From Arthrobacter alpinus (lineage in GTDB: Bacteria > Actinomycetota > Actinomycetes > Actinomycetales > Micrococcaceae), in NCBI RefSeq assembly GCF_001445575.1, contig NZ_CP013200.1, positions 1,364,001-1,428,000 on the forward strand: a stretch of DNA of 64,000 bases. The letters are read 5' to 3'. Positions 34,745-44,022 of the stretch are shown here, piece by piece. The notes beneath the pieces are model-generated. The model worked only from the letters and a program-made list of their open reading frames with translations. It ran no database searches and was not told the origin of the DNA. The first letter of the stretch is position 1. Every line of letters starts with the position of its first letter. A program made the position numbers and the translations under genes.

Positions 34745-35068
34745 GTGACGTACGTAATTGCGCAGCCGTGCGTGGATGTCAAGGACAAGGCATGTGTTGA
34801 GGAGTGCCCTGTTGACTGTATCTACGAGGGTGAACGCTCGCTCTACATCCACCCCGACGAATGCGTTGACTGTGGTGCCTGTGAACCTGTGTGCCCCGTA
34901 GAGGCCATCTACTACGAAGACGACACCCCGGATGAGTGGGCCGAGTACTACAAGGCCAACGTTGAATTCTTTGACGTGCTGGGGTCCCCGGGTGGTGCTG
35001 CGAAGATTGGCAACACCCACACAGACCACCCCATCATTGCCGTGCTCCCGCCGCAGAACCAGGACTGA
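34745..35068 (+). CDS. fdxA: Ferredoxin, 7Fe-8S type
   Basis: About 107 residues starting VTYVIAQPCVDVKDKACVEECPVDCIYEG, with the second cluster motif CVDCGACEPVCPVEAIYYEDD. The spacing of the first cysteines (C..., C-x7-C-x3-C-P) and the long tail DEWAEYYKANVEFFDVLGSPGGA fit the actinobacterial FdxA with one 3Fe-4S and one 4Fe-4S cluster. It carries electrons to cytoplasmic oxidoreductases. GTG at 34745 follows GAGGAAGG. dapC follows 10 nt after the stop. Confidence 0.93.
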   Translation: MTYVIAQPCVDVKDKACVEECPVDCIYEGERSLYIHPDECVDCGACEPVCPVEAIYYEDDTPDEWAEYYKANVEFFDVLGSPGGAAKIGNTHTDHPIIAVLPPQNQD

Positions 35069-35078
35069 TCGCGCCATT

Positions 35079-36227
35079 ATGACCCAGGCACCGCACACTT
35101 TCGGCTTGCAGCTTCCTGAATACCCATGGGATGCGCTGGCGCCTTATCAGCGTATTGCCGCCGCGCATCCGGACGGTTTGGTGAACCTTTCCATCGGCAC
35201 GCCCGTGGATCCCACCCCTGCGTTGATTCAGGAAGCGCTGAGAGCTGCGGCCGATGCCCCCGGCTATCCCACCACCCATGGCACCCTGGCCTTGCGTCAG
35301 GCCGTTGTGGACTGGTTTGCTCGACGCCGCAACGTGTCTGGTCTGGATCCGAAGGATGTGCTGCCCACCGTTGGCTCGAAGGAATTGGTGGCGTGGCTGC
35401 CACTGCTGCTGGGTCTTGGTGCAGGCGACGTCATGGTCCGGCCCACCGTGGCTTACCCCACCTATGACATGGGTGCCGTGTTTGCCGGCTCCACCGCCGT
35501 TGCTGCGGACTCCTTGGACGAGCTCGACGCCGAGACCCTCGCCAAGGTGCGCCTGATCTGGGTCAACTCGCCGGGTAACCCCACCGGAATTGTGCGCGGC
35601 GTTGACGAGCTGGCTGCCTTGGTGGCGGCGGCGCGGGAGATTGGTGCCGTGGTTGCATCCGATGAATGCTATGGCGAGCTGGGCTGGGGTGCCTGGGATC
35701 CGGAAAACGGCGGCGAAGCAGTTCCGAGCGTGTTGGATCCGCGCGTTAACGGTGGCTCGCATGAAAATCTGCTCGCCATTTACTCCCTGAGCAAGCAGTC
35801 CAACGTGGCTGGCTACCGGGCGGCATTTGTCGCAGGGGACAGCGCCATCGTAGCGAACCTGGTCAACAGCCGGAAGCACGCGGGCATGATCGTGCCGTAC
35901 CCGGTACAGGAAGCCATGCGTGTGGCTTTGGGCGACGATGCACATGTCAGTGCTCAGAAGGCGCTCTACCGTGCCCGTCGCGAGCAGCTGGTGGGTGCCT
36001 TGGAAGCTTTTGGGCTCACCATCCACCACTCCGAAGCAGGTTTGTACCTGTGGTGCACCGCAGGAGAGGACACCTGGACCACGATTGGCCGGCTTGCCGA
36101 ATTGGGCATCTTAGCCGGGCCAGGGACGTTTTACGGGGATGCCGGCCACGGTTTTATCAGGGTTGCACTGACCGGAACTGATGAGCGTATTGCTGCTGCA
36201 GTGAGTCGACTCGGCGCAAAAACCTAG
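35079..36227 (+). CDS. dapC: Succinyldiaminopimelate transaminase
   Basis: A 382-residue fold-type I PLP aminotransferase: LVNLSIGTPVDPTPALIQEAL, GYPTTHGTLALRQAV, VNSPGNPTGIVRG and the lysine segment YSLSKQSNVAGYRAAFVAGD. The pattern and linkage to a ferredoxin gene are typical of actinobacterial DapC, which makes N-succinyl-L,L-diaminopimelate in lysine and peptidoglycan synthesis. dapD (40491-41480) and dapE (45560-46720) are in the same window, so three succinylase-branch genes are close together. Confidence 0.92.
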   Translation: MTQAPHTFGLQLPEYPWDALAPYQRIAAAHPDGLVNLSIGTPVDPTPALIQEALRAAADAPGYPTTHGTLALRQAVVDWFARRRNVSGLDPKDVLPTVGSKELVAWLPLLLGLGAGDVMVRPTVAYPTYDMGAVFAGSTAVAADSLDELDAETLAKVRLIWVNSPGNPTGIVRGVDELAALVAAAREIGAVVASDECYGELGWGAWDPENGGEAVPSVLDPRVNGGSHENLLAIYSLSKQSNVAGYRAAFVAGDSAIVANLVNSRKHAGMIVPYPVQEAMRVALGDDAHVSAQKALYRARREQLVGALEAFGLTIHHSEAGLYLWCTAGEDTWTTIGRLAELGILAGPGTFYGDAGHGFIRVALTGTDERIAAAVSRLGAKT

Positions 36228-36440
36228 CTTTTTCGCTAATATTGTGCCGATTTGGCCCTCAGGATTAGTCTCGAAGGCCCTTAAAGCGGTAGTTTCGTAG
36301 GGTAGCCGTCTTGGCCACCGGACGCTTTATGTGCTGAGTTTTATGGGGCAATCCCTCAATGTGCGCGGTGACTCGCGGACGCAAAACTTGCATTGAACTA
36401 ACCAAAGCCTTTTTCAAGGCGACCTCATGAAGGGGACCCC
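36228..36440. other. dapC-gltA intergenic region
   Basis: 213 bp with no coding frame. It should hold the dapC terminator and the gltA promoter; no clear hairpin with T tract or strong -35/-10 pair could be fixed by eye. Confidence 0.4.
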
Positions 36441-37724
36441 ATGTCTGATTCCACGAGCGCATCGCTGCGCTATGACGGCGGAGAACTTGAACTTCCGCTC
36501 ATCGAAGCCGTAGAAGGCAATGCCGGCTACGATGTGTCCAAGTTGTTGAAGACCACCGGTGCTGTCACCTACGACCCCGGCTTCGTCAACACGGCAGCCA
36601 CGACCTCCGCGATCACCTACATTGACGGTGACGAAGGCATCCTGCGCTACCGCGGCTATCCCATCGAAGAGCTGGCCGAGCACTCCAGCTTCCTGGAAGT
36701 GTCCTACCTGCTCATTTACGGGAACCTGCCCACAGCAGCCGAGCTGGATAAGTTTGACCAGCGCATCCGCCGCCACACCATGCTGCACGAAGACCTCAAG
36801 GGCTTCTTTGGCGGTTTCCCCCGCGACGCGCACCCCATGCCGGTGCTCTCTTCGGCCGTCTCGGCCCTGTCCACGTTCTACCAGGACTCCCTGGACCCGT
36901 TTGACGACGAGCAGGTCGAAATGGCCACGATCCGCATGATGGCCAAGCTGCCGGTTCTGGCTGCCTACGCCCACAAGAAGTCCATTGGGCAGCCCATGCT
37001 GTACCCAGACAACTCCATGGGCCTCGTGGAGAACTTCCTGCGTCTGAGCTTTGGCCTGCCGGCCGAGCCGTACGAGATGGACCCGGTAGTAGTCAAGGCC
37101 CTTGACCTGTTGCTGATCCTGCACGCTGACCACGAGCAGAACTGCTCCACCTCCACTGTGCGCCTGGTGGGTAGCGCCAATGCCAACATGTTCGCCTCGG
37201 TTTCTGCCGGCATCAACGCCCTCTTCGGCCCACTGCACGGTGGCGCCAACGAGGCTGTGCTGAACATGCTCCGTCAGATTCAAGCCAGCGGCGAGCCGGT
37301 TGAGAAGTTCGTCGAGCGCGTGAAGAACAAGGAAGACGGGGTCAAGCTCATGGGCTTCGGCCACCGCGTCTACAAGAACTACGATCCCCGCGCCAAGATC
37401 GTCAAGGCCACGGCCCACGAAATCTTGGAGAAGCTCGGCGGCAACGACGAACTCCTCGCCATCGCCATGCGCCTGGAAGAAGTAGCCCTGACGGATGAAT
37501 ACTTCATCTCCCGCAAGCTCTACCCCAACGTGGACTTCTACACCGGCCTGATCTACAAGGCCATGGGCTTCCCTGAGAAGATGTTCACGGTCCTGTTTGC
37601 CATTGGCCGCCTGCCGGGCTGGATTGCCCAGTGGCGCGAAATGATGAAGGACCCGGCCACCAAGATTGGCCGTCCGCGCCAGTTGTACATTGGCGAGCCG
37701 GAGCGCATGTACCCCTCGCGGTAA
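36441..37724 (+). CDS. gltA: Citrate synthase
   Basis: 427 residues of the type II citrate synthase pattern: ITYIDGDEGILRYRGYPIEELAEHSSFLEV, LHADHEQNCSTSTVRLVGS, NALFGPLHGGANEAVL and VKLMGFGHRVYKNYDPRAKI, holding the catalytic histidines, then PNVDFYTGLIYKAMGFP with the catalytic Asp. It condenses acetyl-CoA and oxaloacetate as the first step of the TCA cycle. It is a single gene with its own terminator. Confidence 0.97.
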   Translation: MSDSTSASLRYDGGELELPLIEAVEGNAGYDVSKLLKTTGAVTYDPGFVNTAATTSAITYIDGDEGILRYRGYPIEELAEHSSFLEVSYLLIYGNLPTAAELDKFDQRIRRHTMLHEDLKGFFGGFPRDAHPMPVLSSAVSALSTFYQDSLDPFDDEQVEMATIRMMAKLPVLAAYAHKKSIGQPMLYPDNSMGLVENFLRLSFGLPAEPYEMDPVVVKALDLLLILHADHEQNCSTSTVRLVGSANANMFASVSAGINALFGPLHGGANEAVLNMLRQIQASGEPVEKFVERVKNKEDGVKLMGFGHRVYKNYDPRAKIVKATAHEILEKLGGNDELLAIAMRLEEVALTDEYFISRKLYPNVDFYTGLIYKAMGFPEKMFTVLFAIGRLPGWIAQWREMMKDPATKIGRPRQLYIGEPERMYPSR

Positions 37725-37745
37725 CCTGCTTTTCTTAAGTACGAC

Positions 37746-37796
37746 GGCGGCGGGAGACTTTCCCTTGGGAGAGTCGCCCGCCGCTTTTCTTTTGCA
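37746..37796 (+). terminator. Rho-independent terminator after gltA
   Basis: GGCGGCGGG pairs with CCCGCCGC around a loop with an inner GGGAGA/TCTCCC-like pairing, followed by TTTTCTTTT. Confidence 0.85.
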
Positions 37797-37822
37797 AAAC
37801 CTGGGACGAAAGTAAGTAAAAA

Positions 37823-38014
37823 ATGAAAATGTCGACTTTGTTGCTGCACACCTTTTCCATGGCATTCCCGATCGTCGTCGTGGTGCTGGGGATCATGGTG
37901 CTGATTGGCAAGAGCGTGTTCCTGCCGTTCTTCATTGTCTCGCTCGTCATCATGCTGGTTCTACTGGTGCTGTTGTACCGCGGCAAGAAGAAGGACGCCG
38001 CAGCCAAGAAGTAG
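37823..38014 (+). CDS. Small membrane protein
   Basis: 63 residues with two hydrophobic segments (about 14-30 and 33-52) and a Lys-rich cytoplasmic tail KKKDAAAKK. The ATG at 37823 or 37829 could be used; the upstream sequence is A-rich with a weak ribosome site. It lies between the gltA terminator and a repeat pair. No family recognised. Confidence 0.55.
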   Translation: MKMSTLLLHTFSMAFPIVVVVLGIMVLIGKSVFLPFFIVSLVIMLVLLVLLYRGKKKDAAAKK

Positions 38015-38031
38015 TCCCGCCTTCCTTTTCC

Positions 38032-38095
38032 CTGACGCGCCCTCAGCGTTTGGGGTATTTCCAGGAACCCTCCCTCAGCGTTTGGGGTGTTTTTG
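38032..38095 (+). repeat. 32-bp intergenic repeat, tandem pair (forward)
   Basis: CCTCAGCGTTTGGGG occurs at 38041-38055 and 38073-38087, a spacing of exactly 32 bp. It belongs to the family also found at 38782, 46975, 56176 and 58830. Confidence 0.85.
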
Positions 38096-38143
38096 AGAAC
38101 CCGGCGATGGGCATTCGTGAGACATCTGTGCTAAAAAAGATGT

Positions 38144-38767
38144 GTGCCGAAAATTGTAAATGCGGATGACCGCCGTGAGCTTGTTGCCGATGCCGTATTC
38201 CGAGTTGTGCGGGAGAGTGGTCTGGCACAAGCGTCGCTACGTAATGTGGCTGCCGAGGCGCGGCTGGCGCTGGGCTCTGTGCGGCACTACTTCGACAACC
38301 AAGCGGAGCTCATGGAATTCGCTTTCCGGCTCAACTCGGAGCGGATTCACCTGCGGGCTCTGGATAAGTTGGAAGTACTCGAAGACGAAGCGTTACCCGC
38401 CGACGGCGAAGCCTTGTTGGAGAAGTGCGCAGAGGTCCTGGAAGAACTGCTTCCCCTTGACGCGGCACGTAGCGCCGACGCCGTGGTGCATATGGAGTTC
38501 ATGCTCGATGCCCGCACCAACACAACGCTCGTAGACGCTGCACAGGACGATTACCGTGCCACTGGCGCCGTGGTGGGCCGGGTGGTCATGCAGCTGATGG
38601 AAAGCTCGCTGGCCGTGCCCGGGTTGGTCCCCGTAGATGAAGCGGAACGTCTCATTGGTTTGCTGGACGGACTGAGCCTGCGCATGGTCTTGCAGCCCGC
38701 CTGGGCAGCCCCTGAGCAGGGGCAGGCCACACTGCGCCGCCACCTGGCTTCCCTGCTCGGCGCCTGA
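38144..38767 (+). CDS. TetR-family transcriptional regulator
   Basis: 207 residues with an N-terminal TetR helix-turn-helix (RRELVADAVFRVVRESGLAQASLRNVAAEARLALGSVRHYFDNQAELMEFAF, residues about 8-60) and a helical ligand domain of the TetR_C type. GTG at 38144 is the only start placing the HTH normally. Inverted copies of the 32-bp repeat pair lie on both sides. Target genes are unknown; neighbours do not suggest an effector. Confidence 0.9.
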   Translation: MPKIVNADDRRELVADAVFRVVRESGLAQASLRNVAAEARLALGSVRHYFDNQAELMEFAFRLNSERIHLRALDKLEVLEDEALPADGEALLEKCAEVLEELLPLDAARSADAVVHMEFMLDARTNTTLVDAAQDDYRATGAVVGRVVMQLMESSLAVPGLVPVDEAERLIGLLDGLSLRMVLQPAWAAPEQGQATLRRHLASLLGA

Positions 38768-38781
38768 TTTCCTGACCTTTG

Positions 38782-38837
38782 CCCAATCGCTGAGGGAGCG
38801 TTGGCCGAAATACCCCAATTGCTGAGGGAGCGTCCGG
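38782..38837 (-). repeat. 32-bp intergenic repeat, tandem pair (reverse)
   Basis: CCCAATCGCTGAGGG at 38782-38796 and CCCAATTGCTGAGGG at 38814-38828, again 32 bp apart, and opposite in orientation to the pair at 38041. Confidence 0.85.
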
Positions 38838-38923
38838 TGGGGACGGTGCCTTGTTGCCCGCTTGAGAGTAATCTGGGAGGTGGGATTGCTGCATCATCCA
38901 TGCGGCGGCTGGAGGGAGATACC

Positions 38924-39535
38924 ATGCATCACACCGGTGGCCCAGGGTGGCGGATCACAATGGATACCTGCACACCCATGCTCATGGCGTTGTATTTTCG
39001 CGATGTTGCAGGATTAGCGGGTGCCGGAACTCCTGCCCTCTCCCATGTCTCTCCGGCCGTGCGGGCGGCCGATCATTCCATGCTTATTTCCGGTGTGGGC
39101 GGCGTAGCGGCACTGCGGGACCAATGGGAGTTTTGGTGGAGCCGGTTACTGCAGGCACACCCCAGCAATGAGCCAAATATTAGCCCTCCGGATTTCCCTG
39201 AACTAGCTGGCTTACCCGCACTTCAGCGGGTGGCGCAGGCCCACTTTGGAGCGGCCGTCAGCTGGTCCCGTGAGCAGGAGCAAGTGTATTCAAGCATGGC
39301 CGCGCAACGCGAGACGCTGGGTGGGCACAAGATTCTTGCCGATCTGGTTCAGAATCGGGAAATGGAGCTGGGCCGCAGTTCCAGAGACTTCACGCTGACC
39401 ATTGTGGAGGTCCCGTTGGCTGAGCCAAGGGCCTGGTTCCTTGAACCCAATAGGCTAATCATGAGTTCGCACCTGCTCGATGACCCGGAAAACTTCCGCA
39501 GCTATGTCCAGCCCGTGGTGGATTTACTGGTCTAA
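38924..39535 (+). CDS. Hypothetical protein
   Basis: About 203 residues with no signal peptide or membrane segment; the middle contains LRDQWEFWWSRLLQAHPS and the end LEPNRLIMSSHLLDDPENFRSY. I do not recognise the family. The pattern (soluble, Trp-rich, no catalytic motif) suggests a conserved actinobacterial protein. ATG at 38924 has a strong GGAGGGAG site; the frame is open to 38801 inside the repeat pair, which makes longer starts unlikely. Confidence 0.68.
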   Translation: MHHTGGPGWRITMDTCTPMLMALYFRDVAGLAGAGTPALSHVSPAVRAADHSMLISGVGGVAALRDQWEFWWSRLLQAHPSNEPNISPPDFPELAGLPALQRVAQAHFGAAVSWSREQEQVYSSMAAQRETLGGHKILADLVQNREMELGRSSRDFTLTIVEVPLAEPRAWFLEPNRLIMSSHLLDDPENFRSYVQPVVDLLV

Positions 39536-39569
39536 TAGGCCCGCTGGTCTAGTGAATAACCGGCCGGGA

Positions 39570-40451
39570 TTATTCAGCCGGCACAGGCGCAGGCAAGAGG
39601 ACCGATACGGCTCCGGCACTCACGCTCTCGGATGCTTGCCAACCAACATTGTGGCCATCGGCAATGGAGTCTCTGTTCCAGCTGTACCCGGCGTAGTTGA
39701 TCTGGCTAATCCCCAATGGGTTGGCGTTGGCCAACGCCCAGTGGGCCAGCCGCCAACCATTGGGCTCATCCACCTCGAGCAGCACCGTGGCACCAGCGGC
39801 GGTGCTGGACGTACTTGCAGCTACTTGGCCTACGGCGCCCTGCGCAGCCGTGATGACTTGCTCAGGGGAGCTCACTGCGGTGACAGGAGCAAGGGTGCAG
39901 TTCAGCGCGTGTGGCGATTGTCCTGTCAATACGGAGGCAAACGCACGGGACAGGGGCTCATGTTGTGCATAGGCCTGAGGAAACCCTGAGCGCTGAACAA
40001 TCTGAGCGGCGTCGTTAATGGGCAGATTCACGTAGTTCGGGACATCAGCTAGAACATCGTAAAACGCGTTGGTGGAATATACCGGATCCATAATTTGTGC
40101 CACCGTGCCCCAGTCCTGCGAGGGACGCTGCTGGAATAGCCCCACAGAATCCAGGTCACCGTAATCGATGTTGCGTAGCCGAGATTCCTGTATGGCCGTG
40201 GCTAGAGCAATACTTGCCGCGCGGGCTGGCATGCCACGCTGTGTAGCGATGGTGGATATGAGCGCAGCATTCTCGGTTTGATCCAATGCCAGCCAATAGT
40301 CGCCACTACCTACCGAGGCGGTGCAGCCCAGAGCAAGTCCTGGCGCGAAGGCGTCTTTGAAGGTGTTGGAAAGCCACACACCGCCGGCGATGAGTGCGCC
40401 GGCAGCCAAGACAAGGACCGTGAGCCAACCGAGGGCGGCACGGCTTTTCAT
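39570..40451 (-). CDS. Membrane-anchored protein with lysozyme-like domain
   Basis: 293 residues with one N-terminal hydrophobic segment (LGWLTVLVLAAGALIAGGVWL) and then an extracytoplasmic domain. ASIALATAIQESRLRNIDYGDLDSVGLFQQRPSQDWGT resembles the Glu-centred motif of transglycosylase/lysozyme-like folds. Homologues are often left as hypothetical or mislabelled 'heavy metal transporter'. A cell-wall role is an inference. ATG at 40451 (MKSRAALG) is chosen; the frame is open to 40472. Confidence 0.72.
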   Translation of the reverse strand: MKSRAALGWLTVLVLAAGALIAGGVWLSNTFKDAFAPGLALGCTASVGSGDYWLALDQTENAALISTIATQRGMPARAASIALATAIQESRLRNIDYGDLDSVGLFQQRPSQDWGTVAQIMDPVYSTNAFYDVLADVPNYVNLPINDAAQIVQRSGFPQAYAQHEPLSRAFASVLTGQSPHALNCTLAPVTAVSSPEQVITAAQGAVGQVAASTSSTAAGATVLLEVDEPNGWRLAHWALANANPLGISQINYAGYSWNRDSIADGHNVGWQASESVSAGAVSVLLPAPVPAE

Positions 40452-40490
40452 AGCAGGCCACCCTCGGGACACCGCACTGCGACAGAGACT

Positions 40491-41480
40491 TTAGTTGGCA
40501 TGCAGGCTTTCATTCAGGGCAACGGTGGTGCCGTGACGCGGCAGAACCTCCACGCCGCCTGACGTTGAATTACGGCGGAACAAGAGGTTCGGGACGCCGG
40601 AGAGCTCGCTGGCCTTCACTATCACCGTGGTCTCCTCGCCGTCGTCGTTCTTGGGCCCCAAAACCCGCACGCGGGTGCCGGCCGTAACATACAGACCCGC
40701 TTCTACCACGGAGTCGTGGCCAATGCTGATGCCAACGCCAGAGTTAGCGCCGAGCAAAACACGCTCGCCCAGTGCCACTCGCTCGCGGCCGCCACCGGAT
40801 AAGGTGCCCATGATGGAGGCGCCGCCGCCAACGTCGGTGCCATCGCCCACAACTACTCCAGCGGAGATGCGGCCTTCCACCATGGAAGTGCCCAAGGTAC
40901 CTGCATTGAAGTTCACGAATCCTTCATGCATGACAGTGGTGCCTTCGGCGAGGTGAGCGCCCAGACGGACACGGTCTGCGTCGCCAATGCGGACACCGGC
41001 CGGAACCACGTAGTCCACCATGCGCGGGAACTTATCCACGGAGAATACCGTGACGGTTCCGCGGCGGCGCAGCTTGGCCCGGGTCATTTCAAATCCTTCA
41101 ACGGCGGCCGGTCCGAAGTTGGTCCAGACCACGTTGCTCAGCTTGCCGAAGATGCCATCCAAGTTGATGCTGTTGGGCGTTACCAGCCGGTGTGAGAGCA
41201 GGTGCAGGCGGAGGTAAGCGTCGGCTGCGTCGGCGGGTTCGGCGTCGAGGTTGATCTGGGCGAACACCACGCTTTGGGTGACGCCACGATCGGTGTCGGT
41301 GCCATTTTGCGCCAAGGCTGTGAGCTCTTCGCTGGCTTCAGGGGTCAGGCCCAAGACATCCGTTCCCGTGCCGAGTGCAGGCGCCGGGAACCAGACATCG
41401 AGCACAGCGCCGGAATCGGCAATTGTGGCAAGCCCAAAGCCATGGGCGGAACGGTCTGTCAGCAGCTCAGTTTCAGTCAT
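40491..41480 (-). CDS. dapD: Tetrahydrodipicolinate N-succinyltransferase
   Basis: 329 residues with the actinobacterial-type DapD pattern: an alpha/beta N-terminal part, a left-handed beta-helix ([66 protein letters not shown]) and the C-terminal [13 protein letters not shown]. It transfers succinyl from succinyl-CoA to tetrahydrodipicolinate in lysine/DAP synthesis. It feeds DapC and DapE encoded nearby. Confidence 0.95.
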   Translation of the reverse strand: MTETELLTDRSAHGFGLATIADSGAVLDVWFPAPALGTGTDVLGLTPEASEELTALAQNGTDTDRGVTQSVVFAQINLDAEPADAADAYLRLHLLSHRLVTPNSINLDGIFGKLSNVVWTNFGPAAVEGFEMTRAKLRRRGTVTVFSVDKFPRMVDYVVPAGVRIGDADRVRLGAHLAEGTTVMHEGFVNFNAGTLGTSMVEGRISAGVVVGDGTDVGGGASIMGTLSGGGRERVALGERVLLGANSGVGISIGHDSVVEAGLYVTAGTRVRVLGPKNDDGEETTVIVKASELSGVPNLLFRRNSTSGGVEVLPRHGTTVALNESLHAN

Positions 41481-41554
41481 GGTTCAAGTCTATCGACGAG
41501 GGTAGGTGTCCCCAACATTTGACATACTCCGTGGACACCGTCTGGGGACACGGC

Positions 41555-43132
41555 TCAGGTCACGTTGAACGTAATGGAGTGCCAGCCGGTGGAACCATCT
41601 GGTTCCGGAGGAGCCTGATCCTGAATTTGGATGGTGCCGTCCGCATCGTAGGCACGCACCCTTACCTTGTGAGTTCCGGCAGGAGCGTTGTCCCAGATGT
41701 ACGACCACTGACGCCAGGTGTCCACCGAGGCTTCCGCAGCCAGCGTGGCTTCCTGCCAGGCGCCGTCGTCAATTTGGATCTCAACCTTGGAAATTCCCTT
41801 GGTCTGGGCCCAAGCACTGCCGCCAATGGGGACTGCGCCGGCAGGAACCCGGCCTAGTGCCCGCGGAACCTCCACCCGTGACGCGGTCTTAATGGGTCCG
41901 TGGGAGTTCCACCCTCGGGAGGTCCAGTACCCGGCACTCTGGGCAAAGGTTGTCACTTCCAGATCAACCACCCACTTGGTGGCCGAGACGAATCCGTACA
42001 GACCCGGAACCACCATGCGCACCGGGAAACCGTGCTCCAGCGGCAGTGGCTCGCCGTTCATGCCAACGGCCAAAATGGCATCTCGGTCATCCTGCAGCAC
42101 TGGCAGGGGAGTGGAGGCGCTAAAGCCGTCAATGCTGGTGGACAGAACCATGTCGGCACCTGCCGTGGGCTTGGCCCGGGCCAGCACCTCGCGCAGGGGA
42201 TAACCCAGCCACTTGGCATTGCCGGCCAGATTTCCACCCACCACATTGGATACACAGGTGAGCGTGACGTAGGACTCGATGAGATCTTGTGCCAACAGCT
42301 CATCAAAGCCGATGGTGAATTCTTCTTCCACCATGCCGTGCACGCGCAGCTGCCATTTCGCCGGATCAATGTCCGGCACAGCGAGGGCGGTGTCGATGCG
42401 GTAGAAGTCATCATTGGGTGTCACGAAAGGGGTGACACCTTCCACGGGAGCCTGCACACCGGTGGGCAGTGCGGGTGCAGTGGTTTTGGGAGCGGGAAGC
42501 TTCAGCGTTGCGCGGACGGCAAGGGCTGTGTTGCGAGCACCGTTGATGACAGTGCCACCAAAGCCAACCACGACGGCGGCCCCGGCCACTAGCGCTGACC
42601 TCACCAGGAAGGTGCGCCGGCTGGGAGTCTGCTCGGTTGAGGTAGGAGTGTTCGTCGTCGTACTGGCGCTCCGGCTGGTGTCCTGGCGCAGGAAGCGCAG
42701 TGCCAAGATGCCGCCAACGGTGCCCAGCAGCAAGGGGAAGACGTCAGCAATTGAGGCGCCGGAGCGGGTGATGATGCACGCGGCCATGACAACGGCGAAG
42801 GCCACCACCATGGTGGCGCCGGCGGCAAACTTCTTGCGGGCCACGATCCCGGCGACGGCGGACAATGCCGCGGCCACAATGCCCATTGAGAGGAGCAAGA
42901 CGAACTTGTCGTTAGTGCCGAAGGTTGCAATGGCGAAGTTCTTCATCCATGCCGGGGTGAAGTCGATGAAGGTGGATCCCACCGAGGTCAGCGGCGAGGA
43001 TGCGGAGCCAAAGAATGCCGACATGAATTCGGCGATGGCAAAAAGAACTCCTGCCGAGATGACACCGGCCAGGGCGCCGAAGCCCAGGCCGTGCAAGTCT
43101 TGACGCCTAGTAGCTTTGTTGCGCTTTCCCAT
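41555..43132 (-). CDS. Membrane-anchored molybdopterin-dependent oxidoreductase (sulfite oxidase-like)
   Basis: 525 residues. The N-terminal 200 hold four to five hydrophobic segments, and the rest is a sulfite-oxidase-type Moco domain (PNDDFYRIDTALAVPDIDPAKWQLRVHG, YVTLTCVSNVVGGNLAGNAKW with the Moco-ligand Cys, PLEHGFPVRMVVPGLYGFVSATKWV) and a C-terminal dimerisation domain. The protein sits in the membrane with the enzyme domain probably outside. It is downstream of the rskA-sigK pair and has a SigK-like promoter motif, so it is likely a SigK target. Substrate unknown. Confidence 0.9.
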   Translation of the reverse strand: MGKRNKATRRQDLHGLGFGALAGVISAGVLFAIAEFMSAFFGSASSPLTSVGSTFIDFTPAWMKNFAIATFGTNDKFVLLLSMGIVAAALSAVAGIVARKKFAAGATMVVAFAVVMAACIITRSGASIADVFPLLLGTVGGILALRFLRQDTSRSASTTTNTPTSTEQTPSRRTFLVRSALVAGAAVVVGFGGTVINGARNTALAVRATLKLPAPKTTAPALPTGVQAPVEGVTPFVTPNDDFYRIDTALAVPDIDPAKWQLRVHGMVEEEFTIGFDELLAQDLIESYVTLTCVSNVVGGNLAGNAKWLGYPLREVLARAKPTAGADMVLSTSIDGFSASTPLPVLQDDRDAILAVGMNGEPLPLEHGFPVRMVVPGLYGFVSATKWVVDLEVTTFAQSAGYWTSRGWNSHGPIKTASRVEVPRALGRVPAGAVPIGGSAWAQTKGISKVEIQIDDGAWQEATLAAEASVDTWRQWSYIWDNAPAGTHKVRVRAYDADGTIQIQDQAPPEPDGSTGWHSITFNVT

Positions 43133-43194
43133 GGGAGGCTCCTTTTGACTCTAAATTGACTACCTGAGGTAGCTGGTAGAAGTACTTGTTGGTA

Positions 43195-43220
43195 CTTCGG
43201 AGCCAAAAGCCCCCGGATTG
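43195..43220 (-). promoter_or_regulatory. SigK-like promoter motif upstream of the molybdoenzyme gene
   Basis: On the minus strand CAATCC (43215-43220) is followed 14 nt later by CCGAAG (43195-43200), within GGCTCCGAAGTAC. The same two elements occur upstream of the fasciclin gene. Mycobacterial SigK promoters use CCATCC and CCGAATC, so the match is suggestive. Confidence 0.55.
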
Positions 43221-43239
43221 CTCCGGAGGGCCATGGAAT

Positions 43240-44022
43240 CTAGATTTCCTGTACCAAAATTGGTGTTGTGGTTGGTTTCTCAGAGCCACCCAGCGGTTCT
43301 ACGGTGATGCCAACATGCGTAGCGCCGCCCATTTCACCGGTAAGTATCTGCATGGCAGGCTCTCGGTTGCTGTCCATCATGCCTGCGGAGACCGCACCTG
43401 CTGCAGAGATGAACCACAGCTCATAGATCTTCCCTTCAGGAGCTGGTGGCATTCCATTGACCATGACGGCGGCTTTATTTGCCTTGCTGGAGGATGCGAC
43501 AGTCACTGTAGCTCCATCAGAGATTTGCGAAGTAGCAATCTTGGCATCAGGAGAGTTCATGATGGTCAGCATGGCCTCTTGTTGTGCCTGGGAAGCTGCC
43601 AATTGTTGCCTAGACTCCTGATCAGAGGAATTCTGACCAATAGCCCAGCCGCCCACGCCTACTCCAGCGAAGATGGCCAGGGCTGCTGCCGCGCTCAACG
43701 CTGGCACCCAGCGGTTTCGTTCGGTAGTGTTTCCGCGATTACGTGCGGATGAACTTCGAGCCGAGGAAATATCGCGGACTACTGCACTGGATGGAAGTTG
43801 GCGTGTGTTGCGGATAGCGGCCATGACATTGTTCTTCAGGGCCGGCGGAGGTGTCTCTTCGGCGAGACCGAATGCCAAAAGTGCGGCTGTCTCGCTGAGA
43901 CTGCGGACCTCTTCTAATGTTTCGGCATCGTGGAGCGCATGCCGTTCAAAGGCAGTACGCTCGCCGTCTGTCAGTGAGTTCAACGCGTAGGAGCCGGTCA
44001 GTAAATGCAGTTGCTTTTCCAT
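43240..44022 (-). CDS. rskA: Anti-sigma-K factor RskA family
   Basis: 260 residues: a cytoplasmic N-terminal helix domain (HLLTGSYALNSLTDGERTAFERHALHDAETLEEV), one membrane segment (WVPALSAAAALAIFAGVGVGGW) and an extracytoplasmic RskA domain (GMPPAPEGKIYELWFI, GATHVGITVEPLGGSEKPTT). It should hold SigK inactive until proteolysis. The ZAS cysteines are missing, as in other RskA proteins. Its ATG overlaps the sigK stop, so the pair is coupled. It looks AT-richer than its neighbours. Confidence 0.9.
   Translation of the reverse strand: MEKQLHLLTGSYALNSLTDGERTAFERHALHDAETLEEVRSLSETAALLAFGLAEETPPPALKNNVMAAIRNTRQLPSSAVVRDISSARSSSARNRGNTTERNRWVPALSAAAALAIFAGVGVGGWAIGQNSSDQESRQQLAASQAQQEAMLTIMNSPDAKIATSQISDGATVTVASSSKANKAAVMVNGMPPAPEGKIYELWFISAAGAVSAGMMDSNREPAMQILTGEMGGATHVGITVEPLGGSEKPTTTPILVQEI

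Noticed and set aside
36414..37865. 483-residue open frame antisense to gltA
   Set aside because: It runs opposite to an unmistakable citrate synthase gene and through its terminator; low-complexity His/Gln/Val-rich product.
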